A program made the position numbers and the translations under genes. The notes beneath the pieces are model-generated. The model made no database searches. It saw only the letters and a program-made list of their open reading frames with translations, and was not told the DNA's origin. From Cordylochernes scorpioides (Eukaryota > Arthropoda > Arachnida > Pseudoscorpiones > Chernetidae), in the NCBI GenBank assembly GCA_030710605.1, contig CP092863.1, positions 136,715,445-136,779,444 of the forward strand: a stretch of DNA of 64,000 nucleotides, written 5' to 3'. The number at the start of each line of letters is the position of its first letter. Position 1 is the stretch's first letter. This document shows, piece by piece, positions 40,730-51,384 of the stretch.

Positions 40730-41335
40730 ACTTCATGTCTAGAGATAGAGAGTTCTTGGCCCTCTCTACACCAGACTCCTATCTAGACTCAAACAACTCT
40801 AGTAACAATATCTAACACAAAGAATAGCAGTACAATATAGAAGTTATTCCCCCGTCCTTCCATAACCTGAGAAAAACTTTTCGGTGACACATAATACAGT
40901 TCAGTTAAAAAAAAAAACCTTAATTAGGTACCACTCAAAAAACAAGCAACTTAGCTTATGGTATATATACAATGGACAATAGTGACATACATATAATAAT
41001 TATTATTTGTGTAATATTCGCCTGTTGAAGAACTTTATTGTCCGAAAGAGAGCTCGCAGTTCCTCAATAAAGAAACTCTTCATGTTTACCATTTTACAAT
41101 TTTATTGAATTTTGACCAATGTGTGACTATAAAGTTGTTTCCACGTGAATCTACAGGAATTTGTAAAATAACTTCGAGGTTAGTTTAGCAACTTCAATAC
41201 ACTCAGGGAACCTGGGTTAACCAAATACTGTAAGTTTTTGTCTGTAAAAAAAAAAGAATGATAAAGAGGAAGCACCTACACACGATTTCTCGAAATATTT
41301 TGCAATTTTTTTTTTTTCTCTTTCACAGATCCATA
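40730..41335. other. AT-rich sequence with a Penelope-type tail
   Basis: 41022-41085 (gttgaagaactttattgtcc, gaaagagagctcgcag, caataaagaaac) has the hairpin-GAAAG-AATAAA layout of Penelope-type 3' ends. Otherwise nothing is recognised. Confidence 0.45.
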
Positions 41336-41337
41336 TA

Positions 41338-41485
41338 CAGTTAAACCTGTCTATAGCGCCCCCTCTTGGGACTCACCAAAATAGGGTGCTATAGACAGGT
41401 CACTTTTAATGTAAATCGCATAGTACTACGTATTTAAAATCGGGCGCTATTTAGAGGGGGTGCTATAGACAGGTTTAACACACTG
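41338..41485. mobile_element. MITE, CAGTTAAACC family
   Basis: 148 bp, start CAGTTAAACCTGTCTATAGC, end gctatagacaggtttaacac then ACTG. The single-unit interior (aaatcgcatagtactacgta) is the sequence multiplied at 62258-62654. Confidence 0.85.
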
Positions 41486-41544
41486 TACATCCTCCTATTT
41501 ACATATTTATATTTAATGGTTTGCCTTTTAGCTCTAAACCTAAT

Positions 41545-41660
41545 TTATTTATACGAAGACAATCGTACAAGCTTTCGTTCAAGACGCCCGGGTCGTAGTA
41601 CCCGTAGAAGGACGTCTTGCCTGAAAGCTTGTACAATCGTCCTTGTATAAAAGAAGCTCT
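41545..41660. repeat. Imperfect palindrome with Penelope-type arms
   Basis: acaatcgtacaagctttcg and its inverted form cgaaagcttgtacaatcg flank a GC-rich centre (gacgcccgggtcgtag). The right arm continues cttgtataaaagaagctc. Confidence 0.6.
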
Positions 41661-41899
41661 TCTCCCTGACTTGTGTTTCTTCTTCTATAGAAATTAGGGA
41701 GATTATAATTGTTAATATATTGATTTAGCTAACCCAGGCTCCTGGAGCATACAGAGGTCACAAACTACCTTCTCAAACATAATAATTGGTTAGAAAGGGG
41801 CATATTTAGGATTAAAACAATAACAATTTTAAATATCATCTTCAACTTATAGCGCCGTCTATCGATGAAAAAATTTAACGCTATTAAAAAAAACATAGA

Positions 41900-42020
41900 A
41901 TTATTATATTTGGCCAATTCTGGGATAATTAAAAATCAACAAGAATAGTTGATATTTATTCCGATAGATGGCGCAAGCCATCAGCAACTTTCAGTTTCAC
42001 TATAAGGAGATGCCTTTTTC
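41900..42020. mobile_element. Single arm of foldback family F
   Basis: Contains tttggccaattctgggataa, gatagatggcgcaagccatc and agcaactttcag. No second arm is visible nearby. Confidence 0.7.
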
Positions 42021-42064
42021 TTAATAGAATTAAAAGTTTGAGTCAAAAGACGATCTATCAATCA

Positions 42065-42280
42065 AGTTTATATAAAAGGGCGTACCTGGATCTATCATGA
42101 TGGAAACAACATCTTTCATTCAATCATGAATGCCTTACCTTTACAGATCCAGGTACGGCCTTTTATATAAATAGAATTAAAAGCCATTTCTACAGATCTT
42201 ATACTGCAATGAATATAGAATTTGAATGAGCCATGCTCCCTAATTCTATTCATTTCAGTATAAGATTTGTATAAATATCT
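42065..42280. repeat. Two adjoining palindromes
   Basis: First (42067-42172): tttatataaaagggcgtacc with inverted ggtacggccttttatataaa. Second (42190-42275): cagatcttatactgcaatga with inverted catttcagtataagattt. Confidence 0.75.
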
Positions 42281-42579
42281 TTATTATATATTTTTTTTTT
42301 AACGGTAAAAAAAAATATTGGTTCGATATATTTCGATTGGTAACATCCCATCTTGAGTAGATTAAGGTTTTTTTTTTTTTAAGTTTTGTTTTCGCGGAGC
42401 ATTAACACGTACGTGTATTAGATAAACAAAAATAATCTATTTTCATAAAGAGAGCTTTAAGGATTTTATTTCACTCCCCCCAAAATGGATAAATATTCAA
42501 ACTAAATAAAACAATTTAAAAGACTCCTCCTAAAGTGTAGCTTATTTCATCTTTGTCTGCAATAAAAAGAATTGGCATT

Positions 42580-42930
42580 CACGGAATTGTTTATTATGAA
42601 ACCACACGGATTTTTATTTTTTTTTTCAAATATAGAGCAAACTTCCTACTGTTCTTACTAGGGTGATAAAAACAATGGGAGGGCCTGGCTCATCAGTGAT
42701 GAACCCTCTCAGTAGTTTCGCTAGTCTAATCACCATTACCACTGATGAGCCGAGTGTGAACAGCTTTACACACCCAAGATAGAGAACATTGCTGTGATAG
42801 AGATGTATGGAGACATCTGAGGCTCTTCATTGGACACAACAACACAGATGAGCCCCAAGCCCTTCCAACATATTTTCATCAGAGTAAAGAGAGTAGGGAG
42901 TTTGCTTCATTAAAAAAAAAATAAGAACAA
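42580..42930. mobile_element. M1 MITE with a LINE scrap inserted
   Basis: The M1 core (gggagggcctggctcatcag, ctcagtagtttcgctagtct) is followed by 42750-42860, an inverted piece of the LINE end at 15237-15310 (gatgtatggagacatctgag, attggacacaacaaca). The M1 right arm then resumes. Confidence 0.6.
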
Positions 42931-43094
42931 AAAGAAAAATTTGTGCCTAATAGCTTTTACGTTTTGTAACATGCTTTTAATTTATTGATGTAAAATATTT
43001 AATTATGCTTTGATTTTTCTTCATAGTTAGGTAGTCTGCAACACTGTACTTTCTTTCCTTTTTGTAATTTTGCATAAGTTTTGTTTATATAATA

Positions 43095-43470
43095 CTAGCC
43101 GAATGACCCGGGCAACGCCCGGGTTTTACCCGATTAAATGTTTTTATTCAAATACTATTCGTTACAATTATAAATTGGATCCGTGGATGTCACTCTTGTG
43201 AAACGTCCCGCTCCAAACTTTACATGTACATTAGGTTAGCTGGTATTACCCCCCATTTTCACCGCTAGAGGCGCGAGCGAAAGAGCAAATTTGCAAATAA
43301 CACGACGGATATTTGGGATAGAGACCTGAAATTTTCACTAAGAGTTTTTCCAGATTCTACTTTATATACTGTTAAAATATCAGTCAGATTAGTTATGTAT
43401 TGTGGACGTGTATAGTTGATAAACATACATACATACATACGCTGACTTTTATATATATATAGGGATAATA
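43095..43470 (+). mobile_element. 'actagccgaatgacc' repeat copy
   Basis: Starts tactagccgaatgacccggg with a short hairpin (cccgggcaacgcccggg), continues through cactcttgtgaaacgtcccg and ends in an acatacatacatac tail plus a TA run. Confidence 0.7.
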
Positions 43471-43512
43471 ATATAAATGAGTTTTAAAAATTGTAAAAAA
43501 GAAAAAAAAAAC

Positions 43513-43583
43513 TGCATCGGCCGGGAATCGAACCCAGGCCGCCCGCGTGGCAGGCGAGCATTCTACCACTGAACCACCGATGC
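43513..43583 (-). tRNA. tRNA-Gly (anticodon GCC)
   Basis: A 71-nt minus-strand sequence closes into a full cloverleaf. The acceptor stem is GCATCGG / CCGATGC with an A discriminator, the D arm GGTTCAGTGGTAG, the anticodon loop CTGCCAC, and the T arm CTGGGTTCGATTCCCGG with one G-U-type pair. Box A (TGGTTCAGTGG) and box B (GGTTCGATTCC) are intact. A run of A on the plus strand just beyond its 3' end gives a pol III T-terminator. It lies in a duplicated repeat block with a truncated partner at 44294-44357. Confidence 0.88.
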
Positions 43584-43795
43584 TTATAAGAAATGGCCCT
43601 ATTTGGGTATTTATTCCATTCACAAAAGCAAACAATGACAGAATTGTTGATGACTCTGATACTTGTATTTATAATTATGTTAGCATAATGAATTAGTCAG
43701 TATTCCCATGGTCTCCAGCGAAGAGGTGTGAATTGACTTTTTGAAATTATACATAATTATAAAGATAGAAGCTTCTATAGAAATAACTAAAATAA

Positions 43796-43868
43796 GCTGA
43801 AATAGCTCAGTTAGGAGAGCGTTAGACTGAATATCTAAAGGTCCCTGGTTCGATCCCGGGTTTCTGCA
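43796..43868 (+). tRNA. tRNA-Phe (GAA), possibly decayed
   Basis: 73 nt with the sequence pattern of eukaryotic tRNA-Phe: AATAGCTCAGTTAGGAGAGC, the anticodon GAA at 43829-43831, and the T arm CCTGGTTCGATCCCGGG. There are two warning signs: position 37, normally a purine (G in tRNA-Phe), is T, and acceptor pair 3-70 is T-T. A T7 tract follows the 3' end. It could be transcribed but may be a pseudogene. Confidence 0.75.
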
Positions 43869-43879
43869 TCTTTTTTTAA

Positions 43880-44290
43880 TTTTTAAATTTTTACTTACCG
43901 TAACTTGACACATGACTTAACGTGACAGAATTGTGCATGACGCTGTTAACTGTATTAAATATGATACAGCAATATTGTCATCATCATTTTCTGAATAAAA
44001 AACAACTACTTTTTTCCCAGAACCTGTCAATTTATTTTTCTTGACTAAAAATCCGAAAAATATCTTTTCCAGATTTTTCTCTATGTCCTGTTAAAACACG
44101 TTTTACATGTCCATTAGGTCAGCTGATATTACCTCCCATCTTCACCGCTAGAGGCGCTGCTTGCGAGCGAAAGAGAAAATTTGCCACGCAATTTGCAAAT
44201 AACTTGTATACATACTTGTATACTTAGACCATAAATCTGTACATATATTTTAATAATATAAATGAGTTTTAAAAATTGTAAAAAAAAAAA
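43880..44290. repeat. Repeat block duplicated with 43095-43510
   Basis: Shares ttcaccgctagaggcg, gagcgaaagagaaaatttgc and aatataaatgagttttaaaa with the block before tRNA-Gly, so the tRNA was carried along in a segmental duplication. Confidence 0.65.
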
Positions 44291-44293
44291 AAA

Positions 44294-44357
44294 TGCATCG
44301 GCCGGGAATCGAACCCGGGGCGCCTGCGTGGCAGGCGAGCATTCTACCACTGAACCA
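44294..44357 (-). pseudogene. tRNA-Gly (GCC) pseudogene, 5' truncated
   Basis: Same tRNA as 43513-43583, including anticodon loop CTGCCAC and T arm GGGTTCGATTCCC, but the first seven acceptor bases are missing. The deletion joins ccactgaacca directly to aaagcaaac, which in the intact copy lies some 45 bp away. Confidence 0.85.
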
Positions 44358-44389
44358 AAAGCAAACGGTGACAAAATTAAGAAAGAATT

Positions 44390-44760
44390 GATTATGACGC
44401 TGATAACTGTATATATTAATGGTTAACCTTGTTGTAATTAAATTAAATATTAAAACACAAAGTATTGTGACTATCCTTTATTTCTAAATAGGAAACGTTA
44501 CACGTTTATATAGATGGTGTGTTATTGTGCCTTGTTGGATAAACTATTATGTATTTAAAGGAGGTTTTGCTGTACTCTCCGAACAGGACAATCATGATAG
44601 ATGTAGGGCTTGCCAACTTCCTATACTGTAAGTACATCACAGGTCTACACACTTATAAAATAATAATACAATATAATGCGGCTTATGATTGTACAACGAC
44701 ATTTGAAAATATCCCGCGTGTATTTCTTTTGAATGAAAAATCGAAATTTTTTTTTTTTTT
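44390..44760. other. Unassigned AT-rich sequence
   Basis: No gene recognised. The plus-strand frame 44549-44812 has no motif and runs into the SINE. Confidence 0.35.
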
Positions 44761-44763
44761 TTT

Positions 44764-45066
44764 GCTTATCCCTAGTACACGTGGTACAGGCCATGATAAT
44801 CATGGTGGGTAGTTAGCGACTGCTTTTTACTGTACGCGCACCACATGTCTACACACGTGAAAGCAGTTCGACTTTACACTTACAAATGTGCCAGAGCCCC
44901 GTTTGGTTACTTGCACTCGCTGGTGGGGTTGGACTTTTGCAAGAATCGGGGGGCCATTGGAGCATTTTTTTTTTTTTAACAGAAAAAATTGTCCAATGCG
45001 GGAATCGAACCCGGGTTGTAGTGGTTGAAAACCAAACGGTTTAACCAGCCTTCCACCGACCCCCCC
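44764..45066 (-). mobile_element. SINE copy, full length
   Basis: Antisense full copy from cttatccctagtacacgtgg to ccttccaccgacccc. Highly similar to the sense copy at 61311-61618. Confidence 0.92.
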
Positions 45067-45235
45067 GAAATTTATTACAAGGAGAAATAATGATCATTTC
45101 TAAACTTAGGGATGAAGTATGAAAGGATGAATTGTGAAGAGTAATGATAAACGGAAAATTATCGCTGCTCGGTAAGCGGAACAACTGTGGATTCGATTCC
45201 CATCCCTGGACACTTTTATTTTTCCATTTATCATA

Positions 45236-45436
45236 AAAGAAAACAAGACCTAATCCAAATAATTTATTAGTGTGTGACGTTTCGGCAACAACATTGTCAC
45301 CATCATCAGACAAAAGAATAAAAAAAGAATAAAAATAAAAAATTTTATTCTTTTGTCTGAAGATGGTGACAATGTTGTTGCCGAAACGTCACACACTAAT
45401 AAATTATTTGGATAAGGTCTTGTTTTCTTTTATTAT
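45236..45436. repeat. Palindrome of two Penelope-type 3' ends
   Basis: Arms about 95 bp: aagacctaatccaaataat, tgtgtgacgtttcggcaaca and their inverted forms. On either strand the arm reads CTGA(T/A)GATGGTGACAA, then hairpin, GAAACGTCAC, and AATAAATT. Related pairs: 51000-51135, 61000-61260 and 61660-61790. Confidence 0.85.
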
Positions 45437-45439
45437 AAT

Positions 45440-46120
45440 CTATAATCCAAATTGTGCTTTATCATTTTCCATTTATCATTACTCTTCACATTTCATCCTA
45501 TCATACTTCATCCCTAAGGTTAGAGATAATCGTTATTTCTCCTTGTAATAAATTTCAATTTTTCATTCTAAAGAAACACATGCAGGATATTTTCAAATGT
45601 CGTTCTACACACTTATAAAAGCAGCTGTCAGTATGAAGCAATGTCTGTCTGAAACAAATGATAATAATGATGATACTAATGATGTTCATCATCAGCCAAT
45701 AATAGCTTGACTAAGGATCAATGAAAGATCGTTATTATAATAGGTTGAAAGTTTATTTTGATACAACATATTTGCATATAAGCTTCCGAAAACTCAATCG
45801 CAATCCTTCCTACAAATATTCTCTTATATAAAAAGAAGAATGGATTATTTACAAAAGAAATCTTCGGTGTATCTCGGGGTAAGGCTTCATGGCGTGGAAG
45901 GGGGGGGGGGGGCGAAGAGAATTCAATAGAAGGAGATATCCTAGAAAGAATTCAAGGAATCTCCAAGGAAAAGGATGCATTTCGGAATAAATTACGGAAA
46001 GACCAAGGAAGAATTTGAGGTTTAAAAAACACGATTCAAGAAGATTCAAAGAAAAAAAGATCTGAGGAAGGACTAAAGGAAGGAAGGAACCAGGAGGATT
46101 GAAGAAAGAGACATCAATCC
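45440..46120. other. AT-rich sequence, G-run
   Basis: 45455-45560 repeats 45065-45235 inverted (ttactcttcac, tcatacttcatccctaa), extending the palindrome outward. A G12 run lies at about 45901. No gene recognised. Confidence 0.45.
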
Positions 46121-46123
46121 TAC

Positions 46124-46253
46124 CTGGTGTGGGGACGAGGCTCGGCCACCAGGTTGCTCTCCGAATTCTTCTGGAAGGCATGCGGAGCATAGCGGTTGTA
46201 GAGGCCCCAGATGCTGTCCATCAGCTTGCTGCTGTAGTTGGGCGGGTCCAGAC
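46124..46253 (-). CDS. Candidate host exon
   Basis: 130 nt on the minus strand, GC-rich against an AT-rich background, between an AG acceptor (gagtttgtgagcag) and a good donor (CAG then GTAGGA, GT at 46123-46122). One frame is open throughout: two leading bases, 42 codons, two trailing bases. The peptide includes LDPPNYSSKLMDSIWGLYNR and AFQKNSESN. Codon use looks like real coding DNA, with C or G at many third positions. Its leading two bases complete the single base left by the exon at 54839-54943. The family is unknown to me. The pyrimidine tract is weak. Confidence 0.55.
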
Positions 46254-46424
46254 CTGCTCACAAACTCTAGCTTTACCGGACATTTCCTCCTAACAAACCT
46301 CACATTTGCATCAAAACATAGATATGTGATACACAAATATTCGGTGCAGCATGAGTTGATTTTCAAAATTTCCGTTTTTTTTTTTTTATAAGCAAGCCTA
46401 TTTCTACGGTATCAATGCCTCGAC

Positions 46425-47620
46425 GAAAGATTCGTGCTCATTACGAAACTGTCAGAGTTTGAAAGAAATCGTGCTATTGGATTGAAAGAGGCTGGTTGGT
46501 TAAATTGACTAATCGCTCGACATCTGTGTCGAAGTGATGTGTCTATTAGACAATGTGGGCAAGAGTGGGTCAACAACGGAAGTATGCAACGTCGGGACCA
46601 CAGTGGTCGACCAAGGGACACAACAGAATGGGAGGACAGGGCGATTGTCAGAACGACTGTCACAGTACCGGATTCAACGTTATCTACCATCCAACGTGTG
46701 ACCGGCACACAAGTGTCCATGGATTGATTTCAATCTTGCCGAATTCTTCCATGGCCAGCATGGTCGCCTGATCTCTCGCCCATAGAGCACATCTGGGACG
46801 TGATGGGAAGGCGATTGCAACCATCCCGGAATTTTGACTATTTAGCCCGACAGTTGGAGACAATTTGGCAAGAAATCCCGGCACACAAGTGTCCAATATG
46901 ACCATCAACAGACGACTGAGAAAGCAGAATCTATGAGCTTGCTGACCGTTACAATTCCTACCTCTCACACCCGTACACCGACAAGTCAAATGCAACCATG
47001 TCAGGAGCGATCAACTTAGAACTGCGCTGACTGGGGACGTATAGTCTTTAGTGACGAGTCCCGTTTCTTACTGTGTCCTGACGACCGTCGCAAACGTGTC
47101 TGAAAATGTCCTGGGCAGCATGTGAATCCTGACCTTACTTTCGAACACCAAACAGGTCCACAACAGGGAGTTATGGTCTGGGGTGCCATTTCATTTGATA
47201 GCAGGACCCTATTGGTAGTCATTCCTGGCACCCTGACAGCACAATGGTACATAGATGACATTCTACGGCCTGTTTTGTTGCCGTTCCTCACACATCACCC
47301 TGGGCTCACTTTGCAACAAGATAATGTCCGGCCACATATGGAATGTGTATTACACTATGGATTGTTTTCAACCTTGCCGAACTCTTCCGTGGCCAGCAAG
47401 GTCGCCTGATCTCTCGCCCATAGAGCACATATGGAACGTGATGGGAAGGCGATTGCAACCATCCTGGAATGTTGACTATATTGCCCGACAGTTGGAGATA
47501 ATTTGGCAAGAAATCCCGCAGCACACCATCCGGAATATCTATCAGTCCATGACACGGCAGCCTACATCCAGGCCAGTCCAACAACATATGGACTTTCTCA
47601 ATTTGTGACAATCAAACTCT
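46425..47620 (+). pseudogene. Tc1-family transposase, broken, with internal duplication
   Basis: Successive frames give a Tc1-type helix-turn-helix start (about 46425-46700) and then the catalytic half: MVWGAISF, LQQDNVRPH with the second catalytic Asp, and PWPARSPDLSPIEHIWN with the final Glu (DD-E class). The gene has several stops. A 176-bp block at 46720-46895 copies the C-terminal region 47358-47518 into the N-terminal half. TIR-like sequence remains at about 47725-47755 (gttgatttttttttttgtag). Confidence 0.85.
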
Positions 47621-48345
47621 GGAATTAAACATTTAATTGTTATGGAATATTAATAATTTTTCCCCCTATACATGTTCTTCACTGCACCAATTTTTGTCCC
47701 AATCTGACAACTCTTTCTTGGTGCGTTGATTTTTTTTTTTGTAGAGTGTATATGCATGCACCTCAACAGACCTATAAGCTTATTGGTTCCTAAAATAACC
47801 CTATGCTGTCTTCCATAATAAATACAGGGTATACAAGAAAACCAATCTAATACAATAGTAGAAAGGTCTGAAGACTAATTTGGTGAAACCGCTGAGAGGG
47901 TTTATTACTGAATAGCCAAGTCTTCTCATTCAATAACTTTCATTGTTGCAGTAAGGTCTATAGAGATAACATTTGATGATTTATGTGAAAAAGAGAAATT
48001 TTGCCAAAAATAATTATCACAAACTTTTTATTGATTGATAGCAATTGAATTTACAAATATAATACCTGGCTGGATCTCTAAACTAAATGAAAAGTAATTT
48101 TTCAAAAACATTTTGCTCCTTCTTTGTGTCCATTTTTTAAAATTTTTTTAACAAGTTTAAAACAAGTATAAAATGCTACAAAATCTAAGTGTCACACGTT
48201 GAACCTATTTGTTTCCTTGATAAATGGGGTGAAGCAAGGAATAAATTAAAGAGAGAGAGATTGTGGAATTATAATGAAATAAATTACAACGAGATGTGTG
48301 AGAGAGAGAGTAGCGGTATAAATTAATGATAACTACAATGATTAT
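47620..48345. other. MITE scrap and AT-rich sequence
   Basis: 47860-47960 keeps an M1 core (tggtgaaaccgctgagaggg). The remainder is AT-rich, with GA-rich microsatellite at 48250-48310 and no gene. Confidence 0.4.
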
Positions 48346-48346
48346 C

Positions 48347-48650
48347 TATTTACTGGCAATGCGTTTCTTTTTTAAATCTCTACAGACCTTACTGCAATGA
48401 TATGAAATAATGAATGAGAGGGCTTGTCTTATGTCTATAGTTCACTAAACACCATTTAGCTGCCTTCCATAGAAAATGCAGGGTATATAACAAAACCAGT
48501 CCAATACAATAGTAGAGCGGTCTAGAGATTAATTTGGCGAAACCGCTGAGAGGGTTCACTACTGATGAGCCAAGCCCTCTCATTCATTAAATCATATCAT
48601 TGCAGTAAGGTCTGTAGAGATTTAAAAAAGAAACGCATTGCCAGTAAATT
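48347..48650. mobile_element. M1 MITE with perfect terminal inverted repeats
   Basis: Left arm tactggcaatgcgtttcttt... (from 48351) and right arm ...aaagaaacgcattgccagta (to 48646) match over about 55 bp without a mismatch by eye. Core: cggtctagagattaatttgg, gaaaccgctgagagggttca, ctactgatgagccaagccct. The best-preserved copy of its family here. Confidence 0.88.
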
Positions 48651-48719
48651 TATTTGTGTAAAATTTTAACGATAGAGGGCAATAAAATTTAATTTACTAA
48701 TGATTATCTACTTCGGCCT

Positions 48720-49060
48720 CCGTTACAGCGTCAGTTAAGATCGTCAGCGGCTCTCCAGCAACATCAGACAATTCAAAGTCCACAAAGAAGATGTAAAGTG
48801 TGTGGTTTGCCTCTGAGGAGATTGGTTTTTTTTCCCCTTGTCCCAGGTCTCAAGTCTAGACCAGATCCTGAAGGCCTCTTTATCACCTCGATGACCACAG
48901 CTGTGTAGATGTCTGTTGCCCGATGTGATGTGTTCTGGGCTCGCTGGAGAATCCTGACATTTGGTGCAATTCGGAAAGGTTTTGGATCCACTTGTGAGGA
49001 GATTGTAAACCAAGATAGAAGGGGTAGAGAAAACACCACTTAGCTAGCGGCAAAAAAGAA
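48720..49060 (-). pseudogene. LINE ORF2 C-terminal fragment
   Basis: On the minus strand CTKCQDSPASPEHI shows the same Cys/His knuckle as 15267-15533 and 11050-11280, preceded by a typical polar region. Frame breaks occur soon after. Confidence 0.55.
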
Positions 49061-49061
49061 A

Positions 49062-49334
49062 TGTGTTCAGTCATGGTAGGGAGAAAGCCAAGATCTAACA
49101 GAAGAAAAGATAAGAGATGATCAGAAAGAGTTTAGACAAGATATGGATAAGGAAAGTGTGTGCTATCCCTCCTTGGCTCTGACCTCTTGTTGCAGAGATA
49201 AGAGCACCATATCCTCTGTCCTGCATGATGATAAGACAAAAAATGATAAACTCCAACAAGACTGTTGGTCTGGACTCTAGTTTTCAACAACCAAGAGATC
49301 AGCGCTTTACAAGCTTGATACCCTAATATGATTG
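49062..49334. other. LINE-related sequence, unassigned
   Basis: Ends in acaagcttgataccctaata then gattgagtggagataac, the L3 LINE end without its GAA tail. The rest is not recognised. Confidence 0.4.
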
Positions 49335-49700
49335 AGTGGAGATAACTCCACCTTTGCTAGTCCCAAGCCCAGATGAAAAAGGAAGATGGGGAGCAGTAAC
49401 AAGCTCGCTAAAAAACTGGGCTCAGCTGGCCCGGCTGATACTACCCTGTAAGGGCTCCTAATCCAGGGGTACAGGATGAGCAGCGTTTGTACTCCATGTT
49501 AGGAGCAGCTGCACATGGCGTCTGTTCCTCATGTCAGAGGCGGCCATTTCTTTTGGAGCTAAGTCGGCCTGCCACTGAGTAATGCTCCCAGTCTTAATGA
49601 CAATAGCAGATGCATTCTACTTTACCCAATCATGATCTCAAGCTTTACAACAAGCTTAATACCCTAATATGATTGAGTGGAGATAAGAAAGAAGAAGAAG
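49335..49700 (+). mobile_element. LINE L3 3' fragment
   Basis: tttgctagtcccaagcccag through gattgagtggagataagaaa and a GAA tail. Direct relative of 39688-40051 and 57436-57808. Confidence 0.8.
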
Positions 49701-49960
49701 AGATCAGCAGTCCTTGAATTCCAGACTTAAGTCTGGTCATCTACAGACTTCTGGTCATCTTCCAGAATGGTTGCAAGGTTTTTCCACAATGTACCAAGTG
49801 AAACTCTCAATCTCTGCAACCTCAAACCACATCATCAACAACAGCATCATCCAACAATGAACTCTATTCATCCCCAGCAGAAACCATCAAAAAGACCAAG
49901 AGATCCACAGACGACCCCTTAGTTTGTTTGATTGGAGATGAGCAGGAAGAAGAAGAAGAG
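49701..49960 (-). repeat. Repeat holding the empty site of the Tigger insertion
   Basis: On the minus strand this segment reads atgtggtttgaggttgcaga ... ttgcaaccattctgg and corresponds to the sequence that flanks the Tigger element at 57890-57923 and 60639-60710, without the element. Confidence 0.7.
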
Positions 49961-50149
49961 AATCCAGGTTCAATTTCCAAATTGAAAAATATATTTATTT
50001 TTTTATAATTTCTTATGTAGGCTTTGTGATTCTTGCATAAGTTCAAACAGGACTCAACCATCTTGTGGAAAGATCAAAAAGCTTCCACATGAGTAGACAT
50101 GGAGCAAAACTTACATTAAAATTGATCGCAAACCACATACCTATCTTTT

Positions 50150-50475
50150 TATTATTATTATCCCTAGTACATGTGGTACTGGTCATGATAATCATGGTGG
50201 TTAGAAGTTGGTGACTACTTTTACTGTCAATGCAGCACATGTCTACACATGTGAAAAGCAGTTCGACTTATGCACTTACAAATACATACACTTACATACC
50301 TATCATGATGGCCTGTATACTTAGGCTAAAAGTAACAAAGAAATACCAATGTTAGGAGCGGCTGCACATGGTGTCTGTTCCTCATGTCAAAGGCGGCCAT
50401 TTCTTTTGGAGCTAAGTCAGCCTGCAACTGAGTAGTGCTCCCATGATATGATTGAGTGGAGATAAGAGAGAAGAG
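50150..50475. mobile_element. SINE 3' part (minus) and LINE L3 scrap (plus)
   Basis: 50158-50285 is an antisense SINE tail (ccctagtacatgtggtactg). 50346-50475 is a short L3 piece (atgttaggagcggctgcaca to gattgagtggagataag). Confidence 0.7.
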
Positions 50476-50479
50476 AAAA

Positions 50480-50995
50480 AGAAATACCAAGACCCCCCCA
50501 ACATTAATAATTGCCCTCTCACACACATAGAGAAGGAGGACAAAGTCTGAGTGTCAGGTGGTGGATAGCCAACCAACAACAGCAGCTCTCCATCATGGGG
50601 ACTTATGGGGACACATAGAGACAGAGAGATGATGATAATAATGAGAGAGAAGCCATTATATCAATCAGAGAGGGCTGAAGGACAGGTCTTTGTTCTGTCT
50701 AATGTGTCCCAATCCCCGTATCATCTCTCAGATAAAAGTTATCAGGAGATTGCTGCAAGAGAGAAGCAGAGATGGATAAAACCTGCTTTGTCATTTGGGC
50801 TTAAGGTCACATCCCTACTGTAAACACAAACACTTGCTCTTTGTCTCTCTTAGTAACAAGGCTTCTCGTACTCCTTGATAAACCTTAGCTGTAAACTTAG
50901 ATAGGTACTGTTCCTACTTTTAAAATCCTCTGGCCACCAAAAAAGCTATCTTTGTAACGATGATAAAGCACAATTTGAATTATAGATTATAATAA
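50480..50995. other. Unassigned sequence
   Basis: A plus-strand frame of 72 codons (50605-50823) has no recognised motif. No splice sites of quality flank it. Confidence 0.3.
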
Positions 50996-51135
50996 AAGAG
51001 AAAATAAGACCTAATCCAAATAATTTATTAGTGTGTGACGTTTCGGCAACAACATTGTCTCACCATCATCAATGTTGTTGCAGAAAGGTCACACACTAAT
51101 AAATTATTTGGATTAGGTCTTATTTTCTTTTACTA
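50985..51135. repeat. Short palindrome of Penelope-type 3' ends
   Basis: gtgtgacgtttcggcaacaa and inverted ttgttgcagaaaggtcacac, plus aataaattatttggattagg on both outer arms. A compact relative of 45236-45436. Confidence 0.8.
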
Positions 51136-51384
51136 TCTTTGTAACCTTTTAAAATACTTAATCAAATACTCTGAAAAGGGGTTTATTCCCTAATTTATGA
51201 GTAAACTTTAGAGTTAAAAACTCACATCCACAGGAGTTTCTTCAAGGTATAAACATTTCAAAATATAAATTTGTAAAGCCCTTGCGCCTGACTGGACTCA
51301 AGCATTTTGTAAATGGAAAGATCAAATAGCTTGGAGCAAAACTTACATTAAAATTGATCGCAAAACCACATACCTATCTTTTTT

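Noticed and set aside
42110..42150. Donor-like GTAAGG on the minus strand
   Set aside because: It lies in the loop of a palindrome and no open exon of reasonable length precedes it.
43880..43930. Minus-strand GTAAGT donor with a short open stretch
   Set aside because: The sequence belongs to a duplicated repeat block (compare 43620-43690 and 44360-44400) and overlaps the downstream flank of tRNA-Phe.
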